From Takakia lepidozioides (Eukaryota > Streptophyta > Takakiopsida > Takakiales > Takakiaceae): a stretch of DNA of 64,000 bases. Below are positions 33,776 to 46,579 of this stretch, one piece after another. The notes beneath the pieces were generated by a model. It was not told the DNA's origin and did no database searches. It worked only from the letters and a program-made list of their open reading frames with translations. A program made the translations under genes and the position numbers. How positions within the stretch are numbered: position 1 is the first letter of the stretch; each line of letters opens with the position of its first letter. The stretch covers positions 20,770,001 to 20,834,000 of the forward strand of contig CM060732.1 of assembly GCA_030704615.1 (NCBI GenBank). Direction: 5' to 3'.

Positions 33776-33814
33776 AAAAACACAACGAGAAGCTCGATGT
33801 TGCGTGCTGCTCAT
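28257..33814 (-). CDS. CSTF64: Cleavage stimulation factor 64 kDa subunit (mRNA 3'-end processing)
   Basis: Twelve exons keep phase throughout and give 556 residues: 33814-33775, 33524-33446, 33042-32862, 32515-32473, 32144-32005, 31878-31741, 31557-31480, 30765-30727, 30405-30187, 30072-29971, 29707-29216, 28376-28257. The RRM covers about residues 11-90, with RNP2 CVFVGNIPYD formed across the first junction and RNP1 [11 protein letters not shown]. The hinge follows ([36 protein letters not shown]), then a long Gly/Met/Pro/Gln-rich region, and the C-terminal three-helix domain [17 protein letters not shown]. The family binds U/GU-rich RNA downstream of the poly(A) site. Its hinge contacts CSTF77 and its C-terminus contacts PCF11. 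The acceptors of exons 10 and 12 have weak pyrimidine tracts and are the least certain boundaries. A GA/CT microsatellite abuts the first donor. Confidence 0.93.
33721..33773. repeat. GA/CT dinucleotide microsatellite in CSTF64 intron 1
   Basis: About 26 uninterrupted GA units on the plus strand (CT on the coding strand) begin immediately after the GT of the first CSTF64 donor. Repeat length should vary between individuals and directly shapes the 5' splice site context. Confidence 0.95.
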
Positions 33815-34229
33815 TGCTGTGGGTAGAAGACCCCGTACAAATGGGCCCGGCTGTTGCTCATAGCAAGCGCTCTCAATGCTTCTACCTCGTGTGGGCGATG
33901 CTGCCCTCGCTCCTTGACGCTTCTCTCTTCCTTGTCACCGCAGCCGTCCTGCTCCTCTACTTGTGATTTCGGTTGTGTGTGCGCACAGGGGATTCATCCA
34001 TCCAACACTCATCCTCGGGACTGAACTTTGATGCTCAGGTTGGGTTTTAGTTTTTACTACACAACACAACACAATCACCGATGTCTGATGAGAACCCACC
34101 TTGCAATTTGCAGAGAAATTGCCAAGACAGCCCTCAATCTGCAGTGACTGGAAGAAACACCGAGAATGCTTTGCGCATTGCGGTGAGCATCGTTCCTTGT
34201 GAAAGATTGTGTCTATGCATGTAGCTTTG
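33815..34229. other. CSTF64 promoter and 5' UTR region
   Basis: This is the upstream flank of CSTF64 (minus strand). I see no TATA box at a fitting distance and no further gene. The 5' UTR boundary cannot be read from sequence alone. Confidence 0.4.
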
Positions 34230-35430
34230 TTAATCTAGAAGTTCCATGGAGGTCAGGCGGGCTTTGCAGGAAACCCCACCTGTGTGGATGTGAAAATGGC
34301 TTACGACTTGAACTATGGGCTTCTGGGGGATGTGGAGGAGGTTCACGAACTGTATCCGAACACCAGAAGTTGTGTTATGGTTGATGGCGAAAAGTCTAAT
34401 TTCTTTGACATCGATCGAGGTGTAGCTCAAGCTTGACTCTCTCCCCTCTGCTCTTCAATGCTTTCAGTAATCAGCTACTTGAATACTTGAAGATGTGGAA
34501 AGTGAGGGATTTGGGTTGAAGGTGGGTGATGCCACCATATCAGCAGCTCTCATGTTCGCGGATGACTTGGGGGGCCTAGGGGATACCCTTCCAGTCTTCA
34601 GGAGTTGATGTTTGTGCGAAGAGGTACGTCGATCTGTGTAGGCTAGAAGCCGATGTTAGTAAATGCGTGGTGGTGGCCTTCGATGATCGTGGGGAGGGAG
34701 GAGGGGATCTCAAATGGACATGGGACGTGTTGGATGGCAACTGCAACCATGCTAAGACCTTAGAATCCATTCAGCTTTCGGTGCCCAAAGAGAGCATGTC
34801 AGAGTGCTCTGGAACAGCTAACGTTGGCTGTTAGGGGCGAGTTCGGCGTACCACCCTTGAGCTCTTAACTTGACGAGTTAAAGGTCAGATGGTGGGGTCA
34901 GTTGAATCGCAGACACCGTAAGATGATCGACTCTAGTTCTTGGAAGACAGTCCTAGGCGAAAAGGGTAGTGGAGATTTTCAAGTACCTACCTGAATATTA
35001 GGCAGGAAGAGTAGATGAAGCTGATTGGAGGCTGAAGTGTCTAAGGCCATGTCGGAAGCACGACGAATGTCCGAACAAAACGAAGTTCGGCATAAAGCTT
35101 CCCTGAACTTGTTTCCAGTTCGTGACATCGTTGAGGACCTTCACTTAAGGGCCACCCGCGGCACTTTACTGAAATTTAAACTCGGGGCAGGGAACCCACC
35201 TTGAACGATAACAGATGCAGAGAGGAAGGGAGATGGTCAATGCCCGATGTGCAGGAGGCATGAAGACAATACCCATTCTGATACAATGCCCGAGGTATTC
35301 TCGGAATAAAGTCCAGGCATCTCTGCCCACCAACTTTCAGAATCTTGAGGCTGAGCCTGAAGCCTTTGCGGGGGTCTATTTGCTGGGCAGCTCACACACA
35401 GCAGAGGAAATCTGGAACTAATTGTTGCAA
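34230..35430 (+). mobile_element. Decayed LINE-like reverse transcriptase relic
   Basis: The plus strand keeps non-LTR RT landmarks in broken frames. VMVDGEKSNFFDIDRGVAQ, then a stop where the family has GC-LSP, lies at about 34370-34435. The catalytic box ALMFADDLGGLGD lies at about 34545-34585. After a frame change comes a KRYVDLCRLEADVSKC thumb-like stretch (about 34620-34670). A zinc-like tail, CPMCRRHEDNTH followed by LIQCPRYS, lies at about 35240-35300. It differs from the LINE at 5.4-17.7 kb in its RT box and tail. No A tail or endonuclease was found. Confidence 0.65.
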
Positions 35431-36219
35431 GTTCCACTACTGCAGTGAGCCCCTCTACCTGTCGGTTCCCTCTTGTTCCGCCCAAACTGGGCGTTGAAGC
35501 TATGGCCACAAGGCTATGGCAAACAACGTCTTACACTCACATTGGAAGAGCTTTAGATCATGCTGTGGTGCAAGCCTAAACAACATCATTTTCGTTGTAG
35601 GACTGCCTTTGACGCTTCGTTTGGAGCTTTCCGCAAATATTCAAACATACAACTAGATTCAGTAGTACCACAAAGGAATCTCACATAACTTTCTCAGTCC
35701 AGTGCTAGTAGTGTTTCCTTCTGTTCATGTTGAAAGAACACACAGACAGAGTAGATCCAATTTCGAGGGCTGGAGTTTCTAGGGGCACCCCTACTGATGA
35801 TTGTTATCTAGCTCAATCATATACTCTCTAGAACACAGTGGAAAGAATAATTAGATGATCTCTGGGTGAATTGCTCCCACAAAGACAAATACAAGAATGA
35901 GCAATACATTGACAACAGGAACAGGTCGAGTTGAAAGTTGAAAGCTGCACTTATTCATCACTCAAAGAATTATTTACATATCACTTTCGGATACAAAAAA
36001 ATTGGGGTTGTTGTATTACTGTCTGTGACCTTGGAAGGACTGACTGTAGTACAAAGCTGAAGTAAAATTACATAAATTTAGCAAACCAGGAGATGCCTGG
36101 GAACCTGGTATTCCTTGGACTGACTTGAAGAGAAGAGTGAGAGAGGGATGGTTTCTCAAATTCAGCTGTAACTTCTAAGGCCACATAACTACAGTGCCAG
36201 GCCTTGGGAAATGGCCATT
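35431..36219. other. 3' flank of the ABCG gene; no supported gene
   Basis: AT-rich sequence downstream of the transporter stop codon. It should hold the transporter 3' UTR. No other feature is visible. Confidence 0.45.
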
Positions 36220-39200
36220 TTACCGGTTCTGGAAGTTCAAGAACTTAATGGCGATGATGAAGATGGTGGCAAAAAGAATTGGCCATATGGCAGCCATGGC
36301 TCCCACTACCCCTAAAAAGCTATACTTGAATCCAAAGTGCTGCTGAACATATTCCTTCACGGGCATAGCCGGCCCATTACTTTGATATAGGATGCTTGAA
36401 TCGTTGCCAAATTGTGATGCAATGAGACCATACAAAGTCCAGGCTACTGGACAGATCCAGTAATACCAGATCCACCATACTGGGATCAGCTGCAGAAACC
36501 AACCCACTCAAGCAATGTTCAGTGATGGAAGTCAGACAGTCCTTTACTGTCTGGAAGACAAACACACGAAGTATAGACACACGGTGATTCTGCGTCTACC
36601 ATGGAACTTTTTCAAAAGCTATGCTCCTGACCTTAACAAATGGAAGTGATAAGAGTTGAGGGACAGAAAGGACATGATGCCTACCGGCTTGCGAATCAAA
36701 AACCCGGAGAAGAGGTTGAAGAGCGAGTAGAAGAAGCTTGCCAATATCACGGCGATTTGACCATTGGGAGTGAGAGCCACCATCATCATTCCATAGTACG
36801 TGAATGCTATCAAGGAGCAAAACAGGAGGAAGAAGTACCAAAAGAACTTGGCTGGGGTCCACTGAAAGCCTATCATAGAATATGTGATACAAGAGTACAA
36901 GGCTGTTTGGGCAAATACGTAAGGTATCTCGATAAGGACCTGTAACAATCAAACGACACAGATTTCAAAGTTAGCCAAAGGTGAGTGTCAAAGCACAAGA
37001 ACATAAGACTTTTTAGGAGTCCCAGTGCCAAATTCAACTTGCCACTTCCCTGTTCCTTAGGTGGTAACACGGTTGGGCTGATAGAAGCCTCCTACATCCC
37101 ATCCTACCCCACCAAATATTCCTCGTTTCCTTCCCAAAACTAAGAAAGTTGAACGAAGTGCAATCAGAACCATTGAAATCCTTGCCTGTGCAAGTGCGTA
37201 GGGTATGGCAGAGTACATCCCCGCTGCCTTTTCTCTGTAAAAGACCGTGCGCTCAATACCCACTACTGGCTGAACTGTCCCACAGTTGTTGAAGCAGATA
37301 AACAGTGTAGCTCCAAATAAAGCCCCCATTATGGTGATTAGATCTGAATCATGATTTCTGCACCACAACGGGTTGCCGAAGAATCAGAACCATATTTTCT
37401 CTCCAAGAAACTTCAATTTTCTCTAGTAGGTCACTGAGCTTGCAATTTTGTTGATGATTTCAGGTTCAACAGCGTCGTGCTCTTCAGTTGAAGAATAGAT
37501 GTTAACTTTGAAAAAGAGATAACTTGAACCTCTAGATAGTCCTCAACTGTACATTGAACTAATGGAGGAGCAAGTCCCTGCAAGTTCTATAGAAGTGCTC
37601 ACCTTTTTTGGTTTAAAGTTCCAACTTGCCAGAAGATGCTCCCAAATACCAGGCCAGTGAGGAAAGTGAAGGCAGCGCGAACTAGGTTGTAGTTAGGGCT
37701 GCGCCAGTATGTTAGATGTTGCTTCCATAGCGTGCTCTGTAGTTGTGCAAAGAAGGACTGTGAATACTGGGTGGGAAAATGCAAGTCCTGAGAGTCTGGA
37801 GCAGGCACACTGAGCTGCTGCACCAATGCCTTGTTTCGCCTGTTCCAAGCATTAAGTGATGTCATTTTAGTGAGGGTGACAGTATAGAGAACCAAAAGCA
37901 GTGCTAAAGGCATCTCAATGGAATTAAGATAAGCATATTGCAGTTACCACTTCAGAGAGTATCTATGGAGGGGAAATTGGACTTACTGGTAGAGAGCAGA
38001 TTTCTCGTACAGATCTGCAAAGTCAACATTGAGCTGGTTCTCAACAGATACATTGCTGACTTCCAGCATCCACGTGGCAGGATTGTATCCATCATGGATT
38101 TTCGTTACACCTGGTATTGCCTGCGCCATGGGCACAAAGCAATGGGACCTTGTAAGTTGGTTGATATCAGAACAGATAAGTGTGTCTCTCTTTCTTCCAA
38201 GTTCGCTCTGGTTGGCCCCTTCCCCTCAAGCCTCATACATTCTCTGATTGCTCTCTGCTTTCCCCAGCTAGTGTTCTCTCTCCGTTGAGACTGAAGAACA
38301 ATATTTTCTTTCAATATTTTCTCTCAAGGGTCGCTACTACTGCCTAATCTGGGGCAGCCATTCCCTCACTGAGGTCTTTCAAGGACCACAAGTGCCTGGC
38401 TGCATACCTACATGAGGCTCTCAACCCTAGAGAATCTCTGGATGTTAAATACTGGATTTGGGGCTTATTGTTGGGGGCCCCACTTCTTTCTTGTATCATG
38501 GTTTCTTTGTAACCATAAGCTCATTGAGCTTCCCGTGGTTGTTAAAAAGTTCCTTTCCTTTGGGCATCCTGCAGATGCAATACATTTCTACTTTCTTATT
38601 TATTTCTCCCACACTACAACATTTGCGAGTATGCACACATTGTTATGGCCTTAAATCTTTTTAATATAAGCAGACAGGAAGTTCATGGGGGGTAAAAGGT
38701 GATAAGTATCTCACCTCAAAGTATTCAACAAGCTTGTGAGACTGATGTCCCAGGCGCCCCATGTAAATGACTTGCCCTCCACGCTTCAACAACAGCAGCT
38801 GTCGGGGCATCATACTAGTATCAGAACCTCAATTATGATGACATCAGTGTTGTCTATATAATTCTAAGTAAGTGTTTTTGTTTCAATAATAACACAGATA
38901 GCTCAAGGTGACAAATACCTCATCAAAAGCTTCAAAGATGTCAATGCTGGGTTGATGGATGGTGCAGACGACAGTGCGACCAGTATCAACAGTGTTGCGC
39001 ACGGTACGCATCACAATGGCTGCGGCACGTGCATCCAGCCCACTCGTGGGCTCATCCATAAAGATGATAGATGGGTTGGCCACCAGCTCCACAGCAATTG
39101 TCAATCGTTTCCTCTGTTCTGTTGACAGCCCAGTGATGCCAGGAAGTCCCACCAATGCATCTTGCAGTGGCTTCAGTTCCACCAGCTCCATCACCTCCTC

Positions 39201-42200
39201 GACAAATTGCTGCACACATGCAACACATGTCTAAGACGTTTGGCAATTGTGGTAAGCCACTTCCAGACAGCTTTTCATTTCCATTTAGCATGGAACTCCC
39301 TACCTACCCCCAACTCCCACTGGCAACTGATTCAACCGGCTCTTTACCCTCAACTTGACCAATAATTCTGGAAATTGTAGATACAAATGTGTATGTCAGA
39401 TGAGACTCTTGAGTAGGAGTACTCCTTGAGGGTGGTTGACATACCATTTTGAGGTCAGGCTCAACATTGGCTGCAAGTCGAAGCCAGGCTGAATAGATCA
39501 GGGACTCACGAACAGTGACCTGAGGTGAATGAATATCAGTCTGCTCACAATAGCCTGATATGCGAGCAAATGTTTCCTGTATCTTTGGGTGACCAGAGAT
39601 TCGGATATCGCCCTCAATGTAACCACCAGTTTTCCTTCCAGCAAGAACATCCATAAGGGTTGTCTTCCCAGCTCCACTCACACCAACCAAAGCTGTAAGC
39701 ACACCTGGTTGGAATGCTCCGGTGATAGTGGTCAGCAGCCTGAGTCTATCTTCTTGGGTCTCCTGCTTCATTTCCTGCAATTCAGAGAAAAAAGGGGTTA
39801 GTACTTCTATGTTGAATTCTGCTTGTAATTCACACTAAGGGAGACAGACAGACAGACATGCCTGCAATTCTGCAACGTGACTTAAATGGCGAAGTTTCAT
39901 GCCTCATCTTGAATCAAGCAGGAGCAAACAGATTTATATGGACGTACAGTTCTTCCTGGAAGTAGAAGAAGATGGCAGGGAGGAAGAGAGGACAACAACC
40001 TGGGACCAGCAAGAAATGAAGAGGCAAGAAAAGGAGAGGGCAAGTGAGTTGCATACTGCAGGCATGTCAACATAGTAACTGATATCATTGAAGCTGATTG
40101 ATAAAGGCTGGAATGGTAAAATCATGCCCCGTTTCGGTGCAACCCCTCCAGCAGCATCCATGTTGTCATCCACATCCCTTTGAACAGGAGCTCTTCGGCT
40201 CCTGTTTCGAATTTGCATTTCTCCCCCGAAAGATTCTGCAAGAAAGTCATGGCTATGTTGAGATTTGGTCAATTGCCTCACAACATCACTCTCTCTTGCT
40301 TATTGACTTTAACTCTTTCTCGTTTCTCTTCTAGTTTGTCATCATGGGCCCCTGGGATCCCATGCGGACGTTTACGGAGTTTTTTGCTTTATTTATTAAT
40401 TTCTCTATATGCAAGTACATGAATTATGTGCAGGTGAGCAACGACAAAGACAATGTGTAGGAGGCAATGAATATAGAAGACGTGAACAGAACAATAAAGA
40501 ATTCGATCCTACACGAAGTGGTTGCATCTTCTGTTTTGCTTTGTACTTGAGAAACCTCACCACAATCCTGTGTAAACCCAAGTACTACTTCTTTTGGCCA
40601 TCAGCCTAAGCTGACAATTTGATATAGCAACTTCAGAGCCAACAATAGCTGACGGACTGAATGTGAAGTCAAATGCACTCTACAATTCCCACTTACGTAC
40701 CTCTCAGGCTATTTTCACCTCTCATCAAGGAACGGGGCATTGATTTCTTGGATTTTGAGGACAGTTGTATCTCTGACCCTGTTCGATTTGCTTCCTTTTC
40801 AGCAAGGGTCTCCTCTGAAACGACTGCCTGAGGCTTACCCAATGCTGTTTCATAACAGTTTACAGCCAAAATTAGCAGATGAACAGTATAACAGAATTTT
40901 CAGATTCTATCCTCTCGCACTCTGCTCAGCATTCAGCTCTCTCTTTCTCGTACACATGCAAATATCATGCATCAAAAGTAACTGGATATCATATTTGAGC
41001 TGAAAGTTACAGTAATACTATAGGCTCCAAGTGGCAGTAACGTACGCTTCAAGTATGTGATACACAGAGTAAAGAGAATGTTGAAGAGGATGGCATATCC
41101 AATCAATGCTGCAACGCCAATCCAGTACCAATAGCTGTAGGGAAATTGTCCCCGGTTTTCCAAAGCTTTCACACCCACTGTGACAGTGCTACCAGGAAAC
41201 GGCTGCAAGAACACCAACATGCCAGCCTGGTTAAAAACATGCATGGCAGTAATTGATCCTCAATCAAATGACATGGTTACCTGTCTGGAGACAAAGATAC
41301 AAAGCTTCTTTTCGGGGTTGTGGTAGAGAGGGAGGAGAGAACATCAGAAAGTGTGCATCTGAAAGGGAGATAAACCTTCCACGAGATATGAGAAAGGCCT
41401 CAAAGTAACAAAAACAGGCATGGAAACCGCACAGGTTGTAGGAGAAGCAGTTCTAACCGTTTGCCAGCGAGGTGCAAGCAGCTCATTCACATTGATTGCT
41501 TGCTCCGCATAAGTAAGAGGGGAGACCCAGTAGCCCCAAATCCACCACTTCTTAATGTCTGCCCTGGGAATGATGAACCCTCCTAACATAACGCTCAGAA
41601 GGATAACAACAAAACCTATTGTGTTGGCCACTATCATTGACCGGCACAATCCCCCAATGAGACGAAACAGACCGCCCGCCATCTGCTGCACTGCCATCAG
41701 CACCAGGTACTGCTTGAAGAATCTGCAAAAACCGAAGTCCTAGAGTTGCTTAACACACATGCTCGGGTAATGTTTAAAATGATGGAGCAAGCTCAGTTTC
41801 AAGACACTTAGTAACCAAGAAACCTCACGCCAGCTCTCTTCTCTCCCTTTGGACCTATACAAATAATGTTACAGTCTGTAGTGCAGAATGGCAGAGCCTG
41901 CTCACCTGCTGGCTTCAGGAGCGTAGCCAGTGACATAATAAGTCATGCCCACCCAGATGGCACATTCAATCACTGTGAATGGCAGGGACAACACCACAAC
42001 AGAGACAGAGTAGGCCCAGGGTGGATAAAAGAAAAGGTCTCGCTGCTTCAAAAGAACAGGTAGCCGGCCAATGGTCGTGGCAAGCTCTCCAAAACCATTG
42101 AACATGATTGAGGTTAGCGCAAAAAATAGAGCACCCAAATAGGTCGCCCCATCATCTGGTGTGTCATGATGTAACTTTGTGCGGAAAAAAGTGGTCATGG

Positions 42201-45200
42201 AAATAAACGCGGTCAACGCAATCTGCAGTCAAGCAACAAAGATGTTTCTGTGAGAATATGGCACTCTGTTGTCCACTGCAAGAGTCAGTAAGCGAAAAGC
42301 TGAGAGGCTAGGTATTAAGAAAAATGAAATGTAGCATACTAAACTAATTTAAGCTGACACAGGTGGTGAATTAGATGCAGAATGAAACCAGTAGAATATG
42401 ATTTTTCCATGCATAAAGGCAAAGACAAGTGTATTTCAAAAGGAACATGAGAATGAAAATGGTAGATGTTTCACCTGAGCCGTCTTGAAGACATAGACAA
42501 AGGCATTGCGCTTCATAAGAAGCAGTTCCTTGTCAAAGTTAGCCTTGAAGAGCTCCCATTTCTTGATCGCGTAAGTTTTTGTTGCCAAGGCAGCTTTGTG
42601 GCTTCTCTCCTTTGCAAAAGGTACTGCCAGCTCGTCCCCCATCTGGATGCCTACATGGAATTGTTTAAAACGGTCCGAAAACTCTGACACAGATATATAG
42701 CGGTATGGTCGTCGTCTATCAGCCCAGTATTGTTCTTGGTCTTTTCGCGAAGTCACCTGCACTCACAAGCCAGCTTTGCTCTTAGGTCCACTTGAAGTTA
42801 CAGAGAGAGGGAAGGAGATAGGGACATGGTATGCGACGTGAAAGGGGGACCCACACACAAAACAATGACAAGTAGCACTGCATTTCCAAGGACACCCCTA
42901 ATGAGATATAAGGTCCGGTTACCTCTTGTAGGAAGTCAGCCACACCCTTACGATCAGGGCACCTGAAGCCGCAACTCTCAAAGAACTCCATAACTTTTTC
43001 ACGCGGACCATGATATGTAACCTGCCCTTCAGAGAGTAGTATGATGTCGTCAAAGAGGTCAAAGGTCTCAGGAGCAGGCTGCAACAATGACACCAGGATG
43101 GTGCCACCCAACACCCTCGCAAACTGGCGTAAACTACTCACAATTGAGAATGTCGTTGAGCTATCCAGTCCTGTGGATATCTCGTCCATGAACAATGCAG
43201 TTGTGGGTCCCACAATCATTTCACCTGTCAAGATCCCACAACCAAGGATAACTTGTCGTAGTTTGTTCAGACTGGAATTTGCACCTTGATAGACGACTGG
43301 TGTGATCACCGGGTTCCATCCATGTGTGCTTATTAAGGTGCATATCCACCTTCGTTGTGAAAGTCTTAGCATGTAAATTCTAGTATTATTGGGCAAAGGA
43401 AATGGCGGTCATAGTACTCATTAGGTTGGTGCTACACCATGACCTCACATTGATCAAAGCTGGCATGCACATAATATCATCTTTGAACCACACCTGTTGT
43501 CACTCGCTTTTTCTGCCCACCAGAAATGCCTCTGTGCATGTCATCCCCCACCATTGTGTCGGCACACACGTCAAGGCCTAGCATCTGCAAACACCACCCA
43601 TCCATTTCATCATTTACTTTCGAAAAGAACCACTGAGGCACATTGAAGTCTCAAAAATATGAAACATACTGCTAGTTTATTTAGGACTTGGTTTCTGGTG
43701 AGTATATACACTACATCATCTCACGTTGGCATGGGAAATTGTGTAACTTAGCAAGCCTAGACAAAGCTCTCTTACCCGTAGGGTGTAGTCGGTAGCAAGA
43801 CTGCCCTCTACTCCTTCCAAAGCTGTTGCCTGCAACAGAACTCAATTTCAGCCCAAATACGATAGGAAAGAAAATGAAGCATTGGGAAGGAAGGAGTTTG
43901 ATGTACACAGGAGAAAAGAAAGACGTGTAAGAAGAGAACAAACACTCACTTTCATGAAGGCGTCAAGATCTGCTTCTGGGTGAATCCCTGCCTGTTTTTC
44001 TCTTCTACTGATCTCCTCCAACATCTCTGCAAGTCCAAGAGACGTCCAAGCAGTAAGCTTCAAACCACAAAGGCGGCCGAGAAAAACCAAGGTAGGCCTA
44101 TATAAAGTTTGTATGCATTGGGTTTGTTACAGAGCTGGATGTAGATTCAGAGAGTGAAATGATTGCAGCTTAGTATACTTGTATCCAAATTCATTCAGGA
44201 CCCTGGACATGAATGAAGGAAACTGACCGTATCGGGTGCCTATGCCTTGACAGCGAGCAGAGAAGTTTAGTGTTTCACGGACTGTCATTTCGCCAACATG
44301 GAGGTCATACTGGCTGATGTACACTGATGTCTTCTGGGGCACAAATTCATTCAGCTTGTGACCATTGAATGTCACCTCCCCTTTCACCTGCAGCCATTGC
44401 CATTCTCAGACCCCATCTTAACCACACTCCTCGGGAAAACCCAAGCCAGTGACTCATTTCAAGGAGACTCTAAAACACCCATCCCCTCTAAAATGGGTTC
44501 CCTGCCCTCATGCCTCAGACAAGTACAGAGATACTTGCATTAGTTTGACCCCAGGCCTTGAACTGCTTAGAGTTCACATAGTCTACATCAACTTTTCAAG
44601 CTGCACTCTTATCCCTGAGGTAGCATATAACCCATAGAACCCACCACCCAGACGCATGTTACAGGACTCCTTGGCCTGGTATCTCACCTTCAAGTCTTCG
44701 TCAAGCTTCCCAGCCAGTGCCAGCAGCAGTGTTGTCTTTCCCGAACTTGGTGGGCCCAGCAATAATGTCATTCTAGAAGCCCATTGCACCCATTGAAGTG
44801 TCAATCACATGTCCACAATTACCTCCCTTTCTGCCAACTTAGCAAATTTCCAACAGTGTTACAAAGGAGACCGGCCAGGAATCTTGTCCCACAACATAAC
44901 TGTGCTGTTAGTGGTTGTGGCAGTGAATATTTGAAGCCCACGGGATCTTCCACCCTGGGAACGGTTGGTCTCATCCCACAACATCTTTTTCAACCTGTAC
45001 TTTTTGAGACGAAGTGTCCAAGTCTGCCTTCCACGTACACGGAGTGTTTGAAAGCAAGTTTGCATCTTCCTCACTAAACTGTGGCTTCTGAAATCTGGCC
45101 ATTTTTGTTGAGAGAACATACCTGCCAGGCTTGATGATGCCACTGACATTGTGCAGAATGTTGAGCACTGTCTTCTTTGAGAAATGAATACCCAACAATC

Positions 45201-46579
45201 CAAAGAAGGACTGCAACAGAACACCCAGGATAAGTATGAGATGGATACCCCTGATCGTCTTCCAACTTGTCACAAAGCTTTGTCAGATTCTCAAGTTTCA
45301 GTCACTGCCAGCTGCTGCAGGACAGGTGCTTACCATGGGCTACCAGCCCATGCCTGATGTCTTCATTGCAGGTGGTTTTGCAACACAAATTTCCAGAGTT
45401 TGTCGGAGTTTGAGCACCTTCACCAGGGGCACACAAACTCAAAATTCTGAAGATTCTAGTGCCTGCAATATCCTGTTGATTCACAACTTCCTTTCGAGGA
45501 ATTCAAACTCCTGGTGAGCAGCATGACACATACCTCAATCACGTTGCGGGCGGTATTCACGAGTGTAGGAAGAGCTCTGTTTCCCACTTGGCAGTTCGCA
45601 TCGATCGTCAAATTCTGGTACCGCACCTCTATTGTGGGCAATTCTATTCCAACCCTGAAAAACATATGAATGTATCCAAAGGTTGAATAGCGTGAAGCGT
45701 GAGCTCCAAATGCATTTTGAAAACCCACCTATGATAAGTTGCACATGAGAGAGTCTATTCTTTAGGGATCACTGAGTTAACCCAGAGTATAGACGAGCGC
45801 CTGTATCTAGAAGATCCATAGTAGCAACACCATATGTCCTTCACCCCATCTGGTAGTGAGGGAAAATGTTTAAGAGGGTTGAATCTGTTAGAAAAACCTG
45901 CCGCTTTTGCACTCAGCCCGGACTGGGCGTAGTTATCAGTAGTTCTCAAAGACTTCAAGCACTTGCCTGGGCGACTGTAGTATGTCCCACAAACATTATA
46001 GCAAGTAAGAACCTTTGAAGGTTATGAGGGTATGAGGCCAGCTTCTAAGGTTGCTTTGCAGGCTCCAAGACACATATCTGCTGGTGAATAGCGTCCCCAA
46101 GAGCATGCAATTGTGTTGATAATTCTTGGGCCCATTTTTAAACGGTGTGCTGGATATCGAGATTTGAGCACTTACTTGTCGATCCTCTTTCGCAACTTCA
46201 CCAGAAACTTCTCGTTGTCCTCTTCTGTCACCTTGAGCAGCTTGTCAAGTAGATGCTGGCGCTCAATGTGTGAAAAGTTTCTCACGTCAATCTGATCTAC
46301 ATCCCCCGTTGATTTGTGAATGATAGTCTTGCGCAACCGATCGTAGGTGGGGAGCCTCTCCAAGGCAGCCCATTTCAGAGCTTCTTCATCATCATCCGCA
46401 ACCTCCCTACGAGAGGCAGATGACCTTGTTAAGGGATTGTCAGGACCAACCAATATTGCCCAATTTGCTCGCCTACTGCTACTCATTTCTCTATAGCTTC
46501 TGCTGGACATAGCGCCTCCGCTGTTTCGTCTCCCACTGCCAGGCCATTGCGTAGCCTCTGGCCCCGGCGGATACGCCAT
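36220..46579 (-). CDS. Full-size ABCG (PDR-type) ABC transporter
   Basis: Twenty-three exons join in phase to 1493 residues, a normal PDR length (exon 1 46579-46176, exon 4 44772-44688, exon 9 43224-42923, exon 16 39774-39445, exon 23 36489-36220). The order is NBD-TMD-NBD-TMD, the reverse domain order typical of PDR proteins. NBD1 has GPPSSGKTT (about 211-219), Q-loop YISQYDLH, signature ISGGQKKR (350-357) and Walker B ALFMDE. TMD1 follows (about 556-800). NBD2 has GVSGAGKTT (934-942), LSTEQRKR (1041-1048) and [15 protein letters not shown]2 ends in FLNFQNR. PDR signatures such as [13 protein letters not shown]-like text (here [11 protein letters not shown]) and [10 protein letters not shown]-like blocks are present. 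Such pumps export hormones, lipids or defence compounds at the plasma membrane. The substrate cannot be predicted. Intron 21 has a GC donor. No defects were found. Confidence 0.96.
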
